Positions 37,175-45,719 of a stretch of 64,000 nt of DNA are shown here, piece after piece. Both the position numbers and the translations under genes were made by a program. Every line of letters begins with the position of its first letter. Positions within the stretch are counted from its first letter, which is position 1. Source of the DNA: UBA6168 sp041392505 (GTDB lineage Bacteria; Bacteroidota; Bacteroidia; Chitinophagales; Saprospiraceae); assembly GCA_041392505.1 (NCBI GenBank), contig JAWKLX010000046.1:8619-72618 (forward strand). Direction: 5' to 3'. The notes below the pieces were generated by a model, which was not told where the DNA came from, ran no database searches, and saw only the letters and a list, made by a program, of their open reading frames with translations.

Positions 37175-38138
37175 CTACTTGGAAGGATGGCGGAATTCTT
37201 CAGGAGCAGAAAGCACTTTTTGTACGCCAGATTTAAGATAATACATGAGCTTGTTTTCGCCTTTGGGGACTTCTTTTGGCAAAAAACCAAGGTACTTCAT
37301 CGTCTTGAAGACGCTCCCTTTTTTGAGGTCGTGATGAGGAAAGCCCGGCTCGGTGCAGCCAAGGCAGGGGTGGTTGGCCCGGGTCTTACTTGCAGGTCCT
37401 GTTCCAGAGGATGCGGTTGCAACTGGCATGGGTCATTCTGCGGCAGCCCACTTCGTAAAAAAGGCATCCGCCACGTTTCCCGAAACCTCCCGGCACTTTG
37501 TCGGCAAAAGAGATGGCATTGGTGCAGCCTGTTTGGACAAAATCAGTGAAGAAGGTTTTTGGGCGGTTCAGGTTATCTAAAAGCACTTCCTCCGCCCTTC
37601 CCGTGGCAATCGCAACTAAAATCTGTGTCATCCAATCGGGGTGTGCTGGACAGCCGGGGATATTGATAACAGGCAAGCCACTTTTAGTGACAAAATCTTT
37701 TCCCAAATGCCCCCCCTTTTCTTCTTTATGGAATTGGACACCTGTCGATTCGGTAGGGTTGGGTGGTACGGCAATGACGCCTCCCCACGTTGCGCAGTCG
37801 CCGATGGCTACCACGTAATTGGCAATTTTTGCCATATCGGTTACCCATTCTTTCATAGGACGGCCAGCAAAATAATTCATGTTGCCGGTATTGTTTGAGC
37901 CTTGTATAACCGAACCTTCAAATACAAATATATCGAGTGGAGTATTGCCGGAAAGGGCATCGTTGAGCACTTCGTTGACCTGCTCACCCGTTTCAAGGCC
38001 AATGGAGGGGTGGTACAAAATCCGGATACCAAAATCCGTGACCAGCTCAATGACAGAGGGCTGTTCTGCATTGAGGAACGACATGGTATTTCCGCTACAT
38101 GCCCCTCCTTTTAACCAAATAAGGTTGACCATACCCAT
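37175..38138 (-). pseudogene. [NiFe]-hydrogenase small subunit 2, frameshifted
   Basis: About 320 residues if joined. The first frame (to 37386) is closely similar to subunit 1: WLKGGACSGNTMSFL with the same Asn for Cys, IGDCATWGG, NIPGCPAHPDW and GGCLFYEVGC. It then shows two lesions: the GP of CRGPMT is missing (CRRMTHASC), and one extra base near 37395 moves SSKTRANHPCLGCTEPGF and the rest (37175-37429) into another frame. The medial-cluster Cys residues lie in that part, so the frameshifted protein would lose them. A codon loss and a single-base shift close together could be a sequencing error in the repeat of subunit 1, or true decay of the duplicate. Confidence 0.85.
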
Positions 38139-38169
38139 AGTATTATTGTCTGCAAAAGGTGTTGCCCCA

Positions 38170-38820
38170 TTAATTTTCTGATGAGTGTTGCTGCAAAATT
38201 GGCCGTATTAACTGGTCAAATTCCGCGATGCCATCTTTTGTAAAATAGGGATAAACTTGGTTCCAGACCATTTCCTTAAACTGTCGAATGTCCATTGCCC
38301 CCTCAATCCCCCTAACCATATTTTGTGGCACCCAAAAGGTTATCAGCACCCAGATGGCGTTCGCAACGCTGTCATAAACACCAGCCCGGGGCTCTGCGAT
38401 GATGAGGCCCCGCTGTTGGTTGAAATCAAACCGCTTGCGGATCTGCCTGATCATTTTTAGAATATGTTCTTCGCGTTTGGAGCGTATTTTTGGATAGTGC
38501 CTTTCAATGTCCAACAAGTCCAAAAAGTAGAAAGGATATTTTTGCACGAATGAAAAATATTTGGACAACTGGTTGTCGAAATCTATCAAGTTTGGAAAAA
38601 TGCGGTAATTGGAAAGTACCTCTACGGCTTCTTGGTAGAGGTCTTCATGGACGGATTCAACGATGGCTTCTTTGTTTTTAAAATGGTACGCCAAGTTGCC
38701 GGGACTGATACCGATTTCGCTGGCTATTTGCTGCAAGCGCACGTTGGCCATTCCGTTCTCGTTGAATAACTGGATGGAAGCGTTGAGTATTTTTTGTTTG
38801 GTGCTTAAGTCGGACATCAT
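38170..38820 (-). CDS. TetR/AcrR-family regulator 1 of the hydrogenase locus
   Basis: 216 residues. The N-terminal helix-turn-helix is classical: KQKILNASIQLFNENGMANV, then RLQQIASEIGISPGNLAYHF, then KNKEAIVES. The ligand-binding C-terminal part begins with YRIFPNLIDFDNQLSKYFSF and is unassigned. It lies 31 bases upstream of small subunit 2 in the same direction, so it probably controls the locus and perhaps itself. Its paralogue is 1.3 kb upstream. Start M1 or M2 (38820 or 38817). The candidate operator is the TTAGAAA/TTTCTAA palindrome (inference). Confidence 0.9.
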   Translation of the reverse strand: MMSDLSTKQKILNASIQLFNENGMANVRLQQIASEIGISPGNLAYHFKNKEAIVESVHEDLYQEAVEVLSNYRIFPNLIDFDNQLSKYFSFVQKYPFYFLDLLDIERHYPKIRSKREEHILKMIRQIRKRFDFNQQRGLIIAEPRAGVYDSVANAIWVLITFWVPQNMVRGIEGAMDIRQFKEMVWNQVYPYFTKDGIAEFDQLIRPILQQHSSEN

Positions 38821-38855
38821 CGAATGGTGTTTCGGTTAGGCATTTTAGTTTAGTA

Positions 38856-39052
38856 AACTGATGTTATGCAGTGAATAAAACAAGATTGTCTCATGCGGGC
38901 CGAAGCATAGCTTAAGCCCTTTGCATCATACTGCTCGGCCCTCCAAGGGGTTTAAGGGCAGCGTCGGTTCACGGAACCGACGCTGCCCTTAAAATCCCCA
39001 GAGGGGCATTTGGGTGGTTGCAATGAAATGTTACTTGAGCTGCCCCGCATTT
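38856..39052. repeat. Hairpin element G of the interspersed family, upstream of regulator 1
   Basis: TGCGGGCCGAAGCATAGC to GCTGCCCCGCATT. Central stem: GGGGTTTAAGGGCAGCGTCG (from 38947) answered by CGACGCTGCCCTTAAAATCC (to 38999), loop ACG. Outer left arm AACTGATGTTATGCA (38856-38870) is a variant of that in element E. Lies between regulator 1 and the 118-aa gene. Confidence 0.76.
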
Positions 39053-39085
39053 TTAGGATTAATAATTTATCGCAACTTGGGTTAG

Positions 39086-39442
39086 TTAGCTTTCACAAAG
39101 TTTGAAATCGCTAATGTTTATTTTAAGTGTCCCCCTTTGATCTTTTGCGGCCAAGCGTTTCATGTACCAGGCACTCAGCTCGGCCTTGTTTTTACAAGTA
39201 TATCTCGAAATGACCCGCTTGATCAGTTTTTGTGGTTCCAAATAATGGGCGAATACCAATTGGATTTCCCACATGCCTTCCCTTTTGACAATGTTCTCAA
39301 TGACGGCCGTATCGCGCAGCCACCAGTCGTCCGTCAGAAAATCCATGTCGGTATCCTGGCCTGATTTCTCGACAAAATGCTGGTTGTTCAGCATGTCCAA
39401 CAAGGCATTGTAGGCGGTGTCATCAAGATGGAAATTACTCAT
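39086..39442 (-). CDS. Uncharacterised hydrogenase-locus protein, paralogue of the 107-aa protein
   Basis: 118 residues, not recognised. Shares WEIQLVF and, near the end, RGTLKINISDFKLCES with the 107-aa protein at 32296. Before this, VEKSGQDTDMDFLTDDWWLR precedes DTAVIENIVKREGMW. A basic helical part, LIKRVISRYTCKNKAELSAW, lies between the two shared motifs. It sits between the two TetR genes, so it may be part of the same regulatory circuit or a product controlled by it. No transmembrane helix or signal peptide. Confidence 0.65.
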   Translation of the reverse strand: MSNFHLDDTAYNALLDMLNNQHFVEKSGQDTDMDFLTDDWWLRDTAVIENIVKREGMWEIQLVFAHYLEPQKLIKRVISRYTCKNKAELSAWYMKRLAAKDQRGTLKINISDFKLCES

Positions 39443-39483
39443 TGTGAAAGTGATTAGTAAGGCTCACCTAATTTTTTGAAGTA

Positions 39484-39491
39484 CAAAACTA
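39484..39491 (-). promoter_or_regulatory. Candidate -7 box for the 118-aa gene
   Basis: TAGTTTTG on the minus strand fits TAnnTTTG and lies 42 bases before the ATG at 39442. A TTTT string about 18 bases upstream could be the -33 element. Confidence 0.45.
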
Positions 39492-39507
39492 ATAAATAGA
39501 AGAGGGA

Positions 39508-40137
39508 TTAAAAGAAGAAGTCGTAAGGCATTTGCAGCATTTGTTCATATTCCCGTTTCCCCATGTCGGTAAAATAGGGGATCAGTAAATTCCAGACGGC
39601 CCTTTGGTAATCTTTTTCTTTAGTGGTGTCGTCACTTTTCACCGATTGTTGAGCCAACCAAAAATCCATGGTCATCCATATTTGAGAGGCTAAATGGTCA
39701 AACACGTCCTCCATCGGTTCGGCGATCAAAGCCCCGCGTGCTGCATTGAAATCGAGGATGGTTTTGAGTTGGCTGATCTGGGAAGCGATGTGCTGTTGGT
39801 GTGCGGTTTTGACAGAAGGGTAGGCCCGGACAATTTCCAAGGTGTCCAGATAAAAAAAGACATACAGCTGTTGCAGTTGGTAGGTGCGGCGGATCAGGCG
39901 GTCCAAATTGTCGAAAAGTGGGACGACCCGGTACTCGGCCAGCAGTTCTTTTTGCTGCCCGGTCAGTTCATCGTACACGGCAATCAGGATGGCCTCTTTG
40001 TTGGGGAAATGATAAGCAAGATTGCCTACACTGATAAAAGCCTCGTCGGCGATGTGCTGCAAACGGACGTTCACAAAGCCGTTTTGGTTGAACAGCTTCA
40101 AGGCCGATTCGAGGATATTTTGCTTGGTGGATTTCAT
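39508..40137 (-). CDS. TetR/AcrR-family regulator 2 of the hydrogenase locus
   Basis: 209 residues from ATG 40137 (MKSTKQNILESALKLFNQNG); a longer frame to 40233 looks unconserved. The helix-turn-helix, FVNVRLQHIADEAFISVGNL then AYHFPNKEAILIAV, is clearly paralogous to regulator 1 (same AYHF-NKEAI). The C-terminal domains share only general features (YxFFYLDTLEIVRAYPSVK against FYFLDLLDIERHYPKIR). Two related regulators with diverged ligand domains suggest the locus senses two signals or that one represses the other (inference). It is the first gene of the locus on this strand. Confidence 0.9.
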   Translation of the reverse strand: MKSTKQNILESALKLFNQNGFVNVRLQHIADEAFISVGNLAYHFPNKEAILIAVYDELTGQQKELLAEYRVVPLFDNLDRLIRRTYQLQQLYVFFYLDTLEIVRAYPSVKTAHQQHIASQISQLKTILDFNAARGALIAEPMEDVFDHLASQIWMTMDFWLAQQSVKSDDTTKEKDYQRAVWNLLIPYFTDMGKREYEQMLQMPYDFFF

Positions 40138-40218
40138 GGCTACTAACTTGTCGTTGGCGAAAATAGGAAAAAAGGGGGAAGGGGAGACGGGGTAGGCTCT
40201 ACGATTAATTCGTAAATA

Positions 40219-40253
40219 AAAAACGGCGCCCAATCACTTGGACGCCGTTTTAA
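40219..40253 (-). terminator. Terminator between the TPR gene and regulator 2
   Basis: AAAACGGCGCCC and GGACGCCGTTTT form a stem around AATCACTT, with A/T runs on both sides. Ends the minus-strand transcript of the TPR gene at 40327 and isolates the hydrogenase locus. Confidence 0.8.
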
Positions 40254-40326
40254 AAATGTTTTGTACTCAAATTTTTTGAGCAATTCAATACCTAGGTAAC
40301 CAGTAAGTTAAATAGCCGGACGCTAT

Positions 40327-41733
40327 TTAGTCCGGTTGAAAAATAGAGATCACAGCTTTTACTTCCGAATCTTTGGCCATCATCGGTAGCAAGCTGAACA
40401 TAGAGCCGTGTGCATAAAAATCTTCGCAAAGTGCTTCTTCGAGCACTAATAAAGCTTCCCGTTTTTTGCCCATCTTAAAAAGGAAGGCGCTGCGGTAGTA
40501 AAGGATTTCAGAGCCGAAAGTGTATTCCTCGGCTTCGTCCAATACGTTGAGTGCTTCTTCAATGCGTTGGGTGTCCATATAAAAGCGGGCCAGCCTGATC
40601 CAATAGTCGGCCATTTCCGGTGCAATATCGGCAGCAGCTTTGAAGTGGATTTCAGCATCTTTATAATTCCCTGATTGGTAAAATGCTTCGCCCAAGGCTG
40701 CAAAATAAGTTTCGTCGAGTTCGTTCGTGCGGATCGCTTTCAAGTAGGCATCAATGGCCTTTTTCCATTTCTTCTGGGCAGCCAAACAAACGCCGATCTG
40801 GTAGAAGGCTTCATCGTTCAGCTGGTTCAATGCGATGGCCTGTTCGAGAAAAGTAAGAGCGACTGGATAGTTTTTCAGGTTTTGATAGCACTTGCCGATT
40901 TGCAGGAACAGGTCGTCGTCCGGTTCGGATTGTTCGAGCAGTTCTTGGTAGCATTCGAGTGCTTTCTGGTAATTTTTTACGTCCATGCAAACTTCCGCAC
41001 AGGCCCGGTAAGCGAACGTGAAACTAGGGTTGGTGAGGAAGGCGTATTCATAAGCCTCAATGGCCTCTTCGTGATTGGCGAGGTACTGTTGGGATGCCCC
41101 TAAGTTGTACCAGGCCAAAGTAGAGTAGGGAGTCTGATTGATGATGTGCTGGTGGAGCTTAACACTTTCCTCGTGTTTTCTGGCCGTTTCAACACAATAC
41201 CACATTCTGGAAAGTGCTTCGTTGTTGGTAGGGTCTTCCAACAAGGCGGCTTTCAACAGGATAAATTCCTGCTCATATTCCTTTAAATGGTGATGGATCA
41301 AACCCTTTAGTTCGTAAATCCTGCTCAATTCCTCGGAGGTTGCATCTGTTTCCAGCTCATCCAATAATTTGAATGCTTCTTCGTGCATATCGAGCGCAGC
41401 CAGACCTTCCGCCCTTAGCAGCGAGGAAGTCAAGCAGCCCGGCGCAAGCATGTCAACTTTGTCGAGCGTCGCCAAAGCCTGTTCTGCTTGGCTGTCCTGC
41501 AAGAGCAATTCTGCTCTGCGCAAATAAAATTCGAGGGAAAGGCTGTACTGAAGAATGGCGAAGTCAATGACTTCGAGCGCCCTATCGAAAAGGTATTCAC
41601 CTTCGTAATAGTTGATGAGGTCAAGGTATTGACCTTCACTGGGGAAGAAAACCCCTCCTTTGTCTATCATATCCTCTAATTTGGATATTAGGTGAAAAAC
41701 GGCTTGGCGGTCCAATGATTTTCTCTGCCTCAT
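40327..41733 (-). CDS. TPR-repeat protein
   Basis: 468 residues, no signal peptide or membrane span. About ten tetratricopeptide repeats run through the whole length: STLAWYNLGASQQYLANHEE, AIEAYEYAFLTNPSFTFAYR, ALECYQELLEQSEPDDDLFL then QIGKCYQNLKNYPVALTFLE, DEAFYQIGVCLAAQKKWKKA then IDAYLKAIRTNELDETYFAA, and AEIHFKAAADIAPEMADYWI. This is a common conserved Bacteroidota protein near housekeeping genes. It presumably scaffolds a protein complex; partner unknown. It is not part of the hydrogenase transcript, being separated from it by a terminator. Confidence 0.85.
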   Translation of the reverse strand: MRQRKSLDRQAVFHLISKLEDMIDKGGVFFPSEGQYLDLINYYEGEYLFDRALEVIDFAILQYSLSLEFYLRRAELLLQDSQAEQALATLDKVDMLAPGCLTSSLLRAEGLAALDMHEEAFKLLDELETDATSEELSRIYELKGLIHHHLKEYEQEFILLKAALLEDPTNNEALSRMWYCVETARKHEESVKLHQHIINQTPYSTLAWYNLGASQQYLANHEEAIEAYEYAFLTNPSFTFAYRACAEVCMDVKNYQKALECYQELLEQSEPDDDLFLQIGKCYQNLKNYPVALTFLEQAIALNQLNDEAFYQIGVCLAAQKKWKKAIDAYLKAIRTNELDETYFAALGEAFYQSGNYKDAEIHFKAAADIAPEMADYWIRLARFYMDTQRIEEALNVLDEAEEYTFGSEILYYRSAFLFKMGKKREALLVLEEALCEDFYAHGSMFSLLPMMAKDSEVKAVISIFQPD

Positions 41734-42053
41734 AGCCAGCTTGTTTAATTTGTTTGAATAATCTGGGTGAAATTAACGGTAAACCTTGCAAAAGTTGCGT
41801 GTAAAGGCGGAGAATTACGGAACGGTAGGGTTTTGGAAGGGAACGGTATCGGTTCTATAAGTTATTAGATTTGAATAATTTACAAATATTATTAATCAAT
41901 AATTGTACTTATAAAACAAATTTTGATAGATGAAAAAAACGTATTGAATTTCATCCATTCCAAAGACGCCCAAACGTTGTGAAAGTCAGCACCTTACTCA
42001 TTTGATCTTTAAAAATTTGTTTTTTTTAAAAGACCAAACCCGCAAAACAAGGG
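41734..42053. other. Gene-free intergenic stretch
   Basis: 320 bases with a T-rich end. No hairpin, frame or family motif was seen. Promoter of the TPR gene is expected here on the minus strand but no clear -7 box was found. Confidence 0.4.
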
Positions 42054-42933
42054 TTACTTTTTGCTAACGAGGAAGACCCCCGAAAATATCATCAATCCTG
42101 CTGTTACCTTCACGATAGTAAGTTCGTCTTTGCCGAGCGCCAAGGCAATTGCTGTAGCAATGACCGGCTGCAAATAGACGTAGATACTTACGGTGGAAGC
42201 ACCAACAAGTTTCAATGCGGAGGTATTCAGTAGGTAAGCGAGGAAAGTGGTACAGATGAGTACGTAGCCAATGGCCATCCAGATGTGGAGGGTGAAGTCG
42301 TTCATGGGCGTATTTTTAAGTTCATGGAATCCGAACGGCAACACAAAAAAGAAACCGATAGTAAAAATCCACTTTGTTACCGTAATCGGGTGGTACTTGT
42401 GCATCAAAGTCTTTACCAAAACAAAAAATGTCCCGAAGGAACAAGCGTTGACGAAGATCATGACATCACCAAGCAGGCCACTCTTTTCGTATGCAAAATT
42501 TTTGCCATAAAGTGTTAAAATCACTACTCCTGTCATGCCCAATGCTATTCCAGTCAACTTGTTACGTGTTATTTTTTCTTTCAATATAAAATAACTGGCT
42601 ACGAAGGTGGCCACCGAGGATGGTGGTGGACAACAGGGCTGCGTTGATGTGTGCGGTGAGTTTTAGGCCACCATTGAATAAAAATTGGTTGATGACCACT
42701 CCTGTCAGGGAGCAGAGGACGAAACGGGGGAGGTCTTTGCGGTCAATTTTTTCTTTAATAAAAAAGGCATGGAAAAACGAAAATAAGAGGACGCCCGTGG
42801 TGACCCGTAGCAGGGTCAGGCTATTTGGGCTTAAATAATCGTCATCCAAAACGATTTTCGCTACGGTGTAGTTGGCACCATAAATAAAGGCGACTATGGT
42901 AAGGTAAAGGTGGGCTTTGATATTTGTTGGCAA
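42054..42933 (-). pseudogene. EamA/DMT-family permease, split by one frameshift
   Basis: Two overlapping frames make one ten-helix transporter of the drug/metabolite superfamily. The first (42933 to 42562) reads LYLTIVAFIYGANYTVAKIV, LLRVTTGVLLFSFFHAFFIK and VINQFLFNGGLKLTAHINAA, ending LLSTTILGG. The second (42614 to 42054) continues ATFVASYFILKEKITRNKLT, then GMTGVVILTLYGKNFAYEKS, then KYHPITVTKWIFTIGFFFVL and VSIYVYLQPVIATAIALALG. One extra base near 42615, inside what should be TTI-x-VATFVAS, causes the shift. Could be an assembly error. Substrate unknown. Confidence 0.85.
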
Positions 42934-42978
42934 GGCGGTTCATTAAAATACGATCATGGAAAATTTCCAAGAACGGTA

Positions 42979-43032
42979 AAAATTAGGAAGGGGAGAAAAT
43001 TGAAATTTCAATTTTCTCCCCTTCCTAATTTT
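42979..43032. terminator. Perfect 27-bp palindromic terminator after accC
   Basis: Arms 42979-43005 and 43006-43032 are perfect complements with no loop bases; GGAAGGGGAG in the stem, A/T runs outside. Ends the accC transcript on the minus strand. Confidence 0.85.
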
Positions 43033-43094
43033 CAGTGGCTTACAAGGAAATGCATTGACTGACTTTATAGCATGCTCCCGTAAAAATTAACCAT

Positions 43095-44447
43095 CTAAGA
43101 CTCCTCCTCTTCCCCCATGTCAAATGTGTTCAAAAAACCTGTATGAAAATCCCCCGCGCGGAAACTCGGGTCTTTCATTAGTTTTTTGTGAAATGGGATC
43201 GTCGTCTTTACGCCTTCCACGATGAATTCTTCAAGAGCCCGTTCCATCTTGGTGATGCACTCCTCGCGGGTACGTGCCCGGCAAATGAGTTTGGCAATCA
43301 TGGAATCGTAATATGGAGAAATCTGGTAGCCTGCGTAGACGTGTGTATCGACCCGCACGCCGTGGCCTTTGGCGGTGTGTAGCGAAGTGATCAGGCCCGG
43401 TGAAGGACGGAAACCCTTGTACACATCTTCTGCATTGATCCGGCACTCCATGGCGTGCATGATGGGCTCGTAATTCTCTCCTGAAATGGGGATGCCCGCA
43501 GCAACTTTGATCTGTTCTTTGATCAAGTCATGGTCGATCACTTCTTCCGTAACGGGGTGCTCAACCTGGATACGGGTGTTCATTTCCATGAAATAAAAAT
43601 TGCGGTGCTTATCAACTAGGAATTCGACCGTGCCGACCCCTTCGTAGTTGATGCACTTGCCTGCAAGGATCGCCGCTTCGCCCATTTTTTGGCGCAACTC
43701 AGGGGTCATGAAAGGGGAAGGGCTTTCTTCCAACAATTTCTGGTGGCGCCGCTGGATGGTGCATTCCCTTTCCGAAAGGTGGCACACGTTGCCGAACTGG
43801 TCGCCGACGATCTGGAATTCGATGTGACGTGGTTCTTCCACGTATTTTTCCATATAAATACCATCGTTGGAGAAAGATGCTTTGGCCTCATTGCGGGCCA
43901 TCGTCCACTGGTTTTCAAACTCTTCGTCTTTCCAAACGATCCGCATACCTTTACCACCACCTCCGGCTGTTGCTTTCAGGATGACTGGATAGCCAATTTC
44001 TTTGGCCAAACCCTTCGCTTCTTCCGGGTCGGTGATCAAGCCCCCAGATCCTGGCACAACGGGTACGCCCGCCTCGATCATTGTCGCTTTGGCAGTAATT
44101 TTATCACCCATTTTGCGGATATGCTCGGGAGCTGGGCCAATAAATTTGATGCCGTACTCCGTACATATTTCTGCAAAATCTGCATTCTCTGCCAAAAATC
44201 CATAGCCGGGATGGATCGCATCGGCATTAGTGATTTCGCAGGCAGCCATAAGCCGGGGGATGTTGAGGTAGGAATCGGTAGAGGAGGGCGGGCCAATGCA
44301 AACGGCCTCATCTGCAAAGCGAACATGCAAGCTGTCCGCATCGGCAGTGGAAAAAACAGCGACAGTTTTTATGCCCATTTCCCGGCAGGTACGGATAATG
44401 CGAAGGGCTATTTCACCGCGGTTGGCTATGAGTATTTTTTCGAACAT
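43095..44447 (-). CDS. accC: Acetyl-CoA carboxylase, biotin carboxylase subunit
   Basis: 450 residues, full length. Uses ATP and bicarbonate to carboxylate biotin on AccB for malonyl-CoA synthesis. Motifs: KILIANRGEIALRIIRTCRE, HPGYGFLAENADFAE, the ATP-grasp Gly loop KATAGGGGKGMR, GDQFGNVCHLSERECTIQRR, VEFLVDKHRNFYFMEMNTRI, and QVEHPVTEEV with catalytic Arg. It is 87 bases after accB on the same strand. A short repeat of TTCACCATTCACCATTCACC lies between accB and accC. Confidence 0.97.
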   Translation of the reverse strand: MFEKILIANRGEIALRIIRTCREMGIKTVAVFSTADADSLHVRFADEAVCIGPPSSTDSYLNIPRLMAACEITNADAIHPGYGFLAENADFAEICTEYGIKFIGPAPEHIRKMGDKITAKATMIEAGVPVVPGSGGLITDPEEAKGLAKEIGYPVILKATAGGGGKGMRIVWKDEEFENQWTMARNEAKASFSNDGIYMEKYVEEPRHIEFQIVGDQFGNVCHLSERECTIQRRHQKLLEESPSPFMTPELRQKMGEAAILAGKCINYEGVGTVEFLVDKHRNFYFMEMNTRIQVEHPVTEEVIDHDLIKEQIKVAAGIPISGENYEPIMHAMECRINAEDVYKGFRPSPGLITSLHTAKGHGVRVDTHVYAGYQISPYYDSMIAKLICRARTREECITKMERALEEFIVEGVKTTIPFHKKLMKDPSFRAGDFHTGFLNTFDMGEEEES

Positions 44448-44534
44448 AGTTGATTAATGGCGAATGATAAATGGTGAATGGTGAATATATATAGCGCACT
44501 TATTCACCATTCACCATTCACCATTCATCATTCT

Positions 44535-45068
44535 TTACTCCGGTTCTACAAGGAAGAGGACTTGGTCGTATTCGACGGGTTTGGCATTGTCAACAAGGAC
44601 TTTGACAACTTTGCCGCTGACTTCTGCTTCAATTTCATTGAACAGCTTCATCGCCTCAATAATGCAGACGACGTCCCCTTTTTTGATCGACTGGCCAATT
44701 TCTACGTAAGCAGGTTTTTCCGGAGAACCGGAACGGTAGAAAGTGCCGACCATGGGCGATTTGACTTTCAGGTATTTGCTTTCGTCAACCTGTCCTTTGG
44801 CTGGGGCTGGGGCTGGAGGGGCTTCCGTGGCCGCTTTGGGGGCTGATTCAGCAGCGGCGGGCGCTGGGGCGGCAGCCGAAGCAGCGGTGGCCGGAATAGG
44901 CTGGGGAGCCGCTACTGGAATAGGGGTTTGGACGACTTTTGTGGCTTTGGTGTCACCATACCTGTCGGTCTTGATAGACAATTCAAAATCGCCGTCCTTT
45001 AATTTGAACTCAGCCAGCCGTGACCTGCTGATGGTTTTGATCAATTCTGTGATTTCCTGAAAAGTCAT
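44535..45068 (-). CDS. accB: Acetyl-CoA carboxylase, biotin carboxyl carrier protein
   Basis: 177 residues from ATG 45068 (MTFQEITELIKTISRSRLAE); the frame to 45089 adds seven unlikely residues. The N-terminal helical part is followed by an Ala/Pro-rich linker (about 60-100) and the biotinyl domain, VKSPMVGTFYRSGSPEKPAY through CIIEAMKLFNEIEAEVSG, in which the Lys of EAMK takes biotin. Paired with accC as in most bacteria. The Ala/Pro linker explains the higher GC of this short stretch. Confidence 0.96.
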   Translation of the reverse strand: MTFQEITELIKTISRSRLAEFKLKDGDFELSIKTDRYGDTKATKVVQTPIPVAAPQPIPATAASAAAPAPAAAESAPKAATEAPPAPAPAKGQVDESKYLKVKSPMVGTFYRSGSPEKPAYVEIGQSIKKGDVVCIIEAMKLFNEIEAEVSGKVVKVLVDNAKPVEYDQVLFLVEPE

Positions 45069-45155
45069 GTTGTATCGTTTTGACGGCAAAGGGATGAAAG
45101 TGGAGCTTTGAAGATAACTTAGTTGTAAATTTCCACCTTCACCCCTCCTCCGGTT

Positions 45156-45719
45156 TTAAACTCTTCCTAGGTATTCTCCTGTGCGTGGATTGATTTTGAT
45201 GATGTCGCCCGTGTTGATGAACAGGGGAACACGCACTTCCACTTCATTTATATCGATAGTGGCCGGTTTGAAGGTATTGGTAGCCGTGTCGCCTTTCAGG
45301 CCCGGCTCAGTGTAGGTCACTTCATACTCAGCCAATGTAGGCATTTCCATGTTTAAAGGAGTATCTTTTTCAGCATGGTATAACACCTCCACAACCATTT
45401 CGGCTTTGAGGAATTTTGGGTTGTCAATGATCGCTTCTTCCAAAGTGATTTGGTCATACGTTTCCAAGTTCATGAAATGATAACCCATGTCATCTTTGTA
45501 GAGGTATTGAAACTGGCGGCGTTCCACCCGCACCTCATCAATTTTATGACCCGCAGAAAAGGTGTTGTCCACCACTTTCCCTTTGGTCAATGATTTCAAT
45601 TTTGTTCTTACAAATGCGGCTCCTTTGCCTGGCTTAACGTGCTGGAACTCGACGACGGACCAAATGTCATTGTTGAATTCCAAACACATGCCGTTGCGGA
45701 TATCGGAAGTATTGGCCAT
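45156..45719 (-). CDS. efp: Translation elongation factor P
   Basis: 187 residues. EF-P rescues ribosomes stalled at polyproline. KOW-like N-domain MANTSDIRNGMCLEFNNDIW, the tip loop HVKPGKGAAFVRTKLKSL with the Lys that may be modified, ERRQFQYLYKDDMGYHFMNL, TYTEPGLKGDTATNTFKPAT and the C-terminal signature VPLFINTGDIIKINPRTGEY. Lies between accB and fabH on the same strand, a common Bacteroidota arrangement. Confidence 0.97.
   Translation of the reverse strand: MANTSDIRNGMCLEFNNDIWSVVEFQHVKPGKGAAFVRTKLKSLTKGKVVDNTFSAGHKIDEVRVERRQFQYLYKDDMGYHFMNLETYDQITLEEAIIDNPKFLKAEMVVEVLYHAEKDTPLNMEMPTLAEYEVTYTEPGLKGDTATNTFKPATIDINEVEVRVPLFINTGDIIKINPRTGEYLGRV

Noticed and set aside
22244..40137. Assigning the hydrogenase to one exact group
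   Set aside because: The motifs fit more than one high-affinity group; without a tree the choice would be a guess.
42054..42933. Two separate small permeases
   Set aside because: The two frames join into one ten-helix DMT transporter with a single-base shift.
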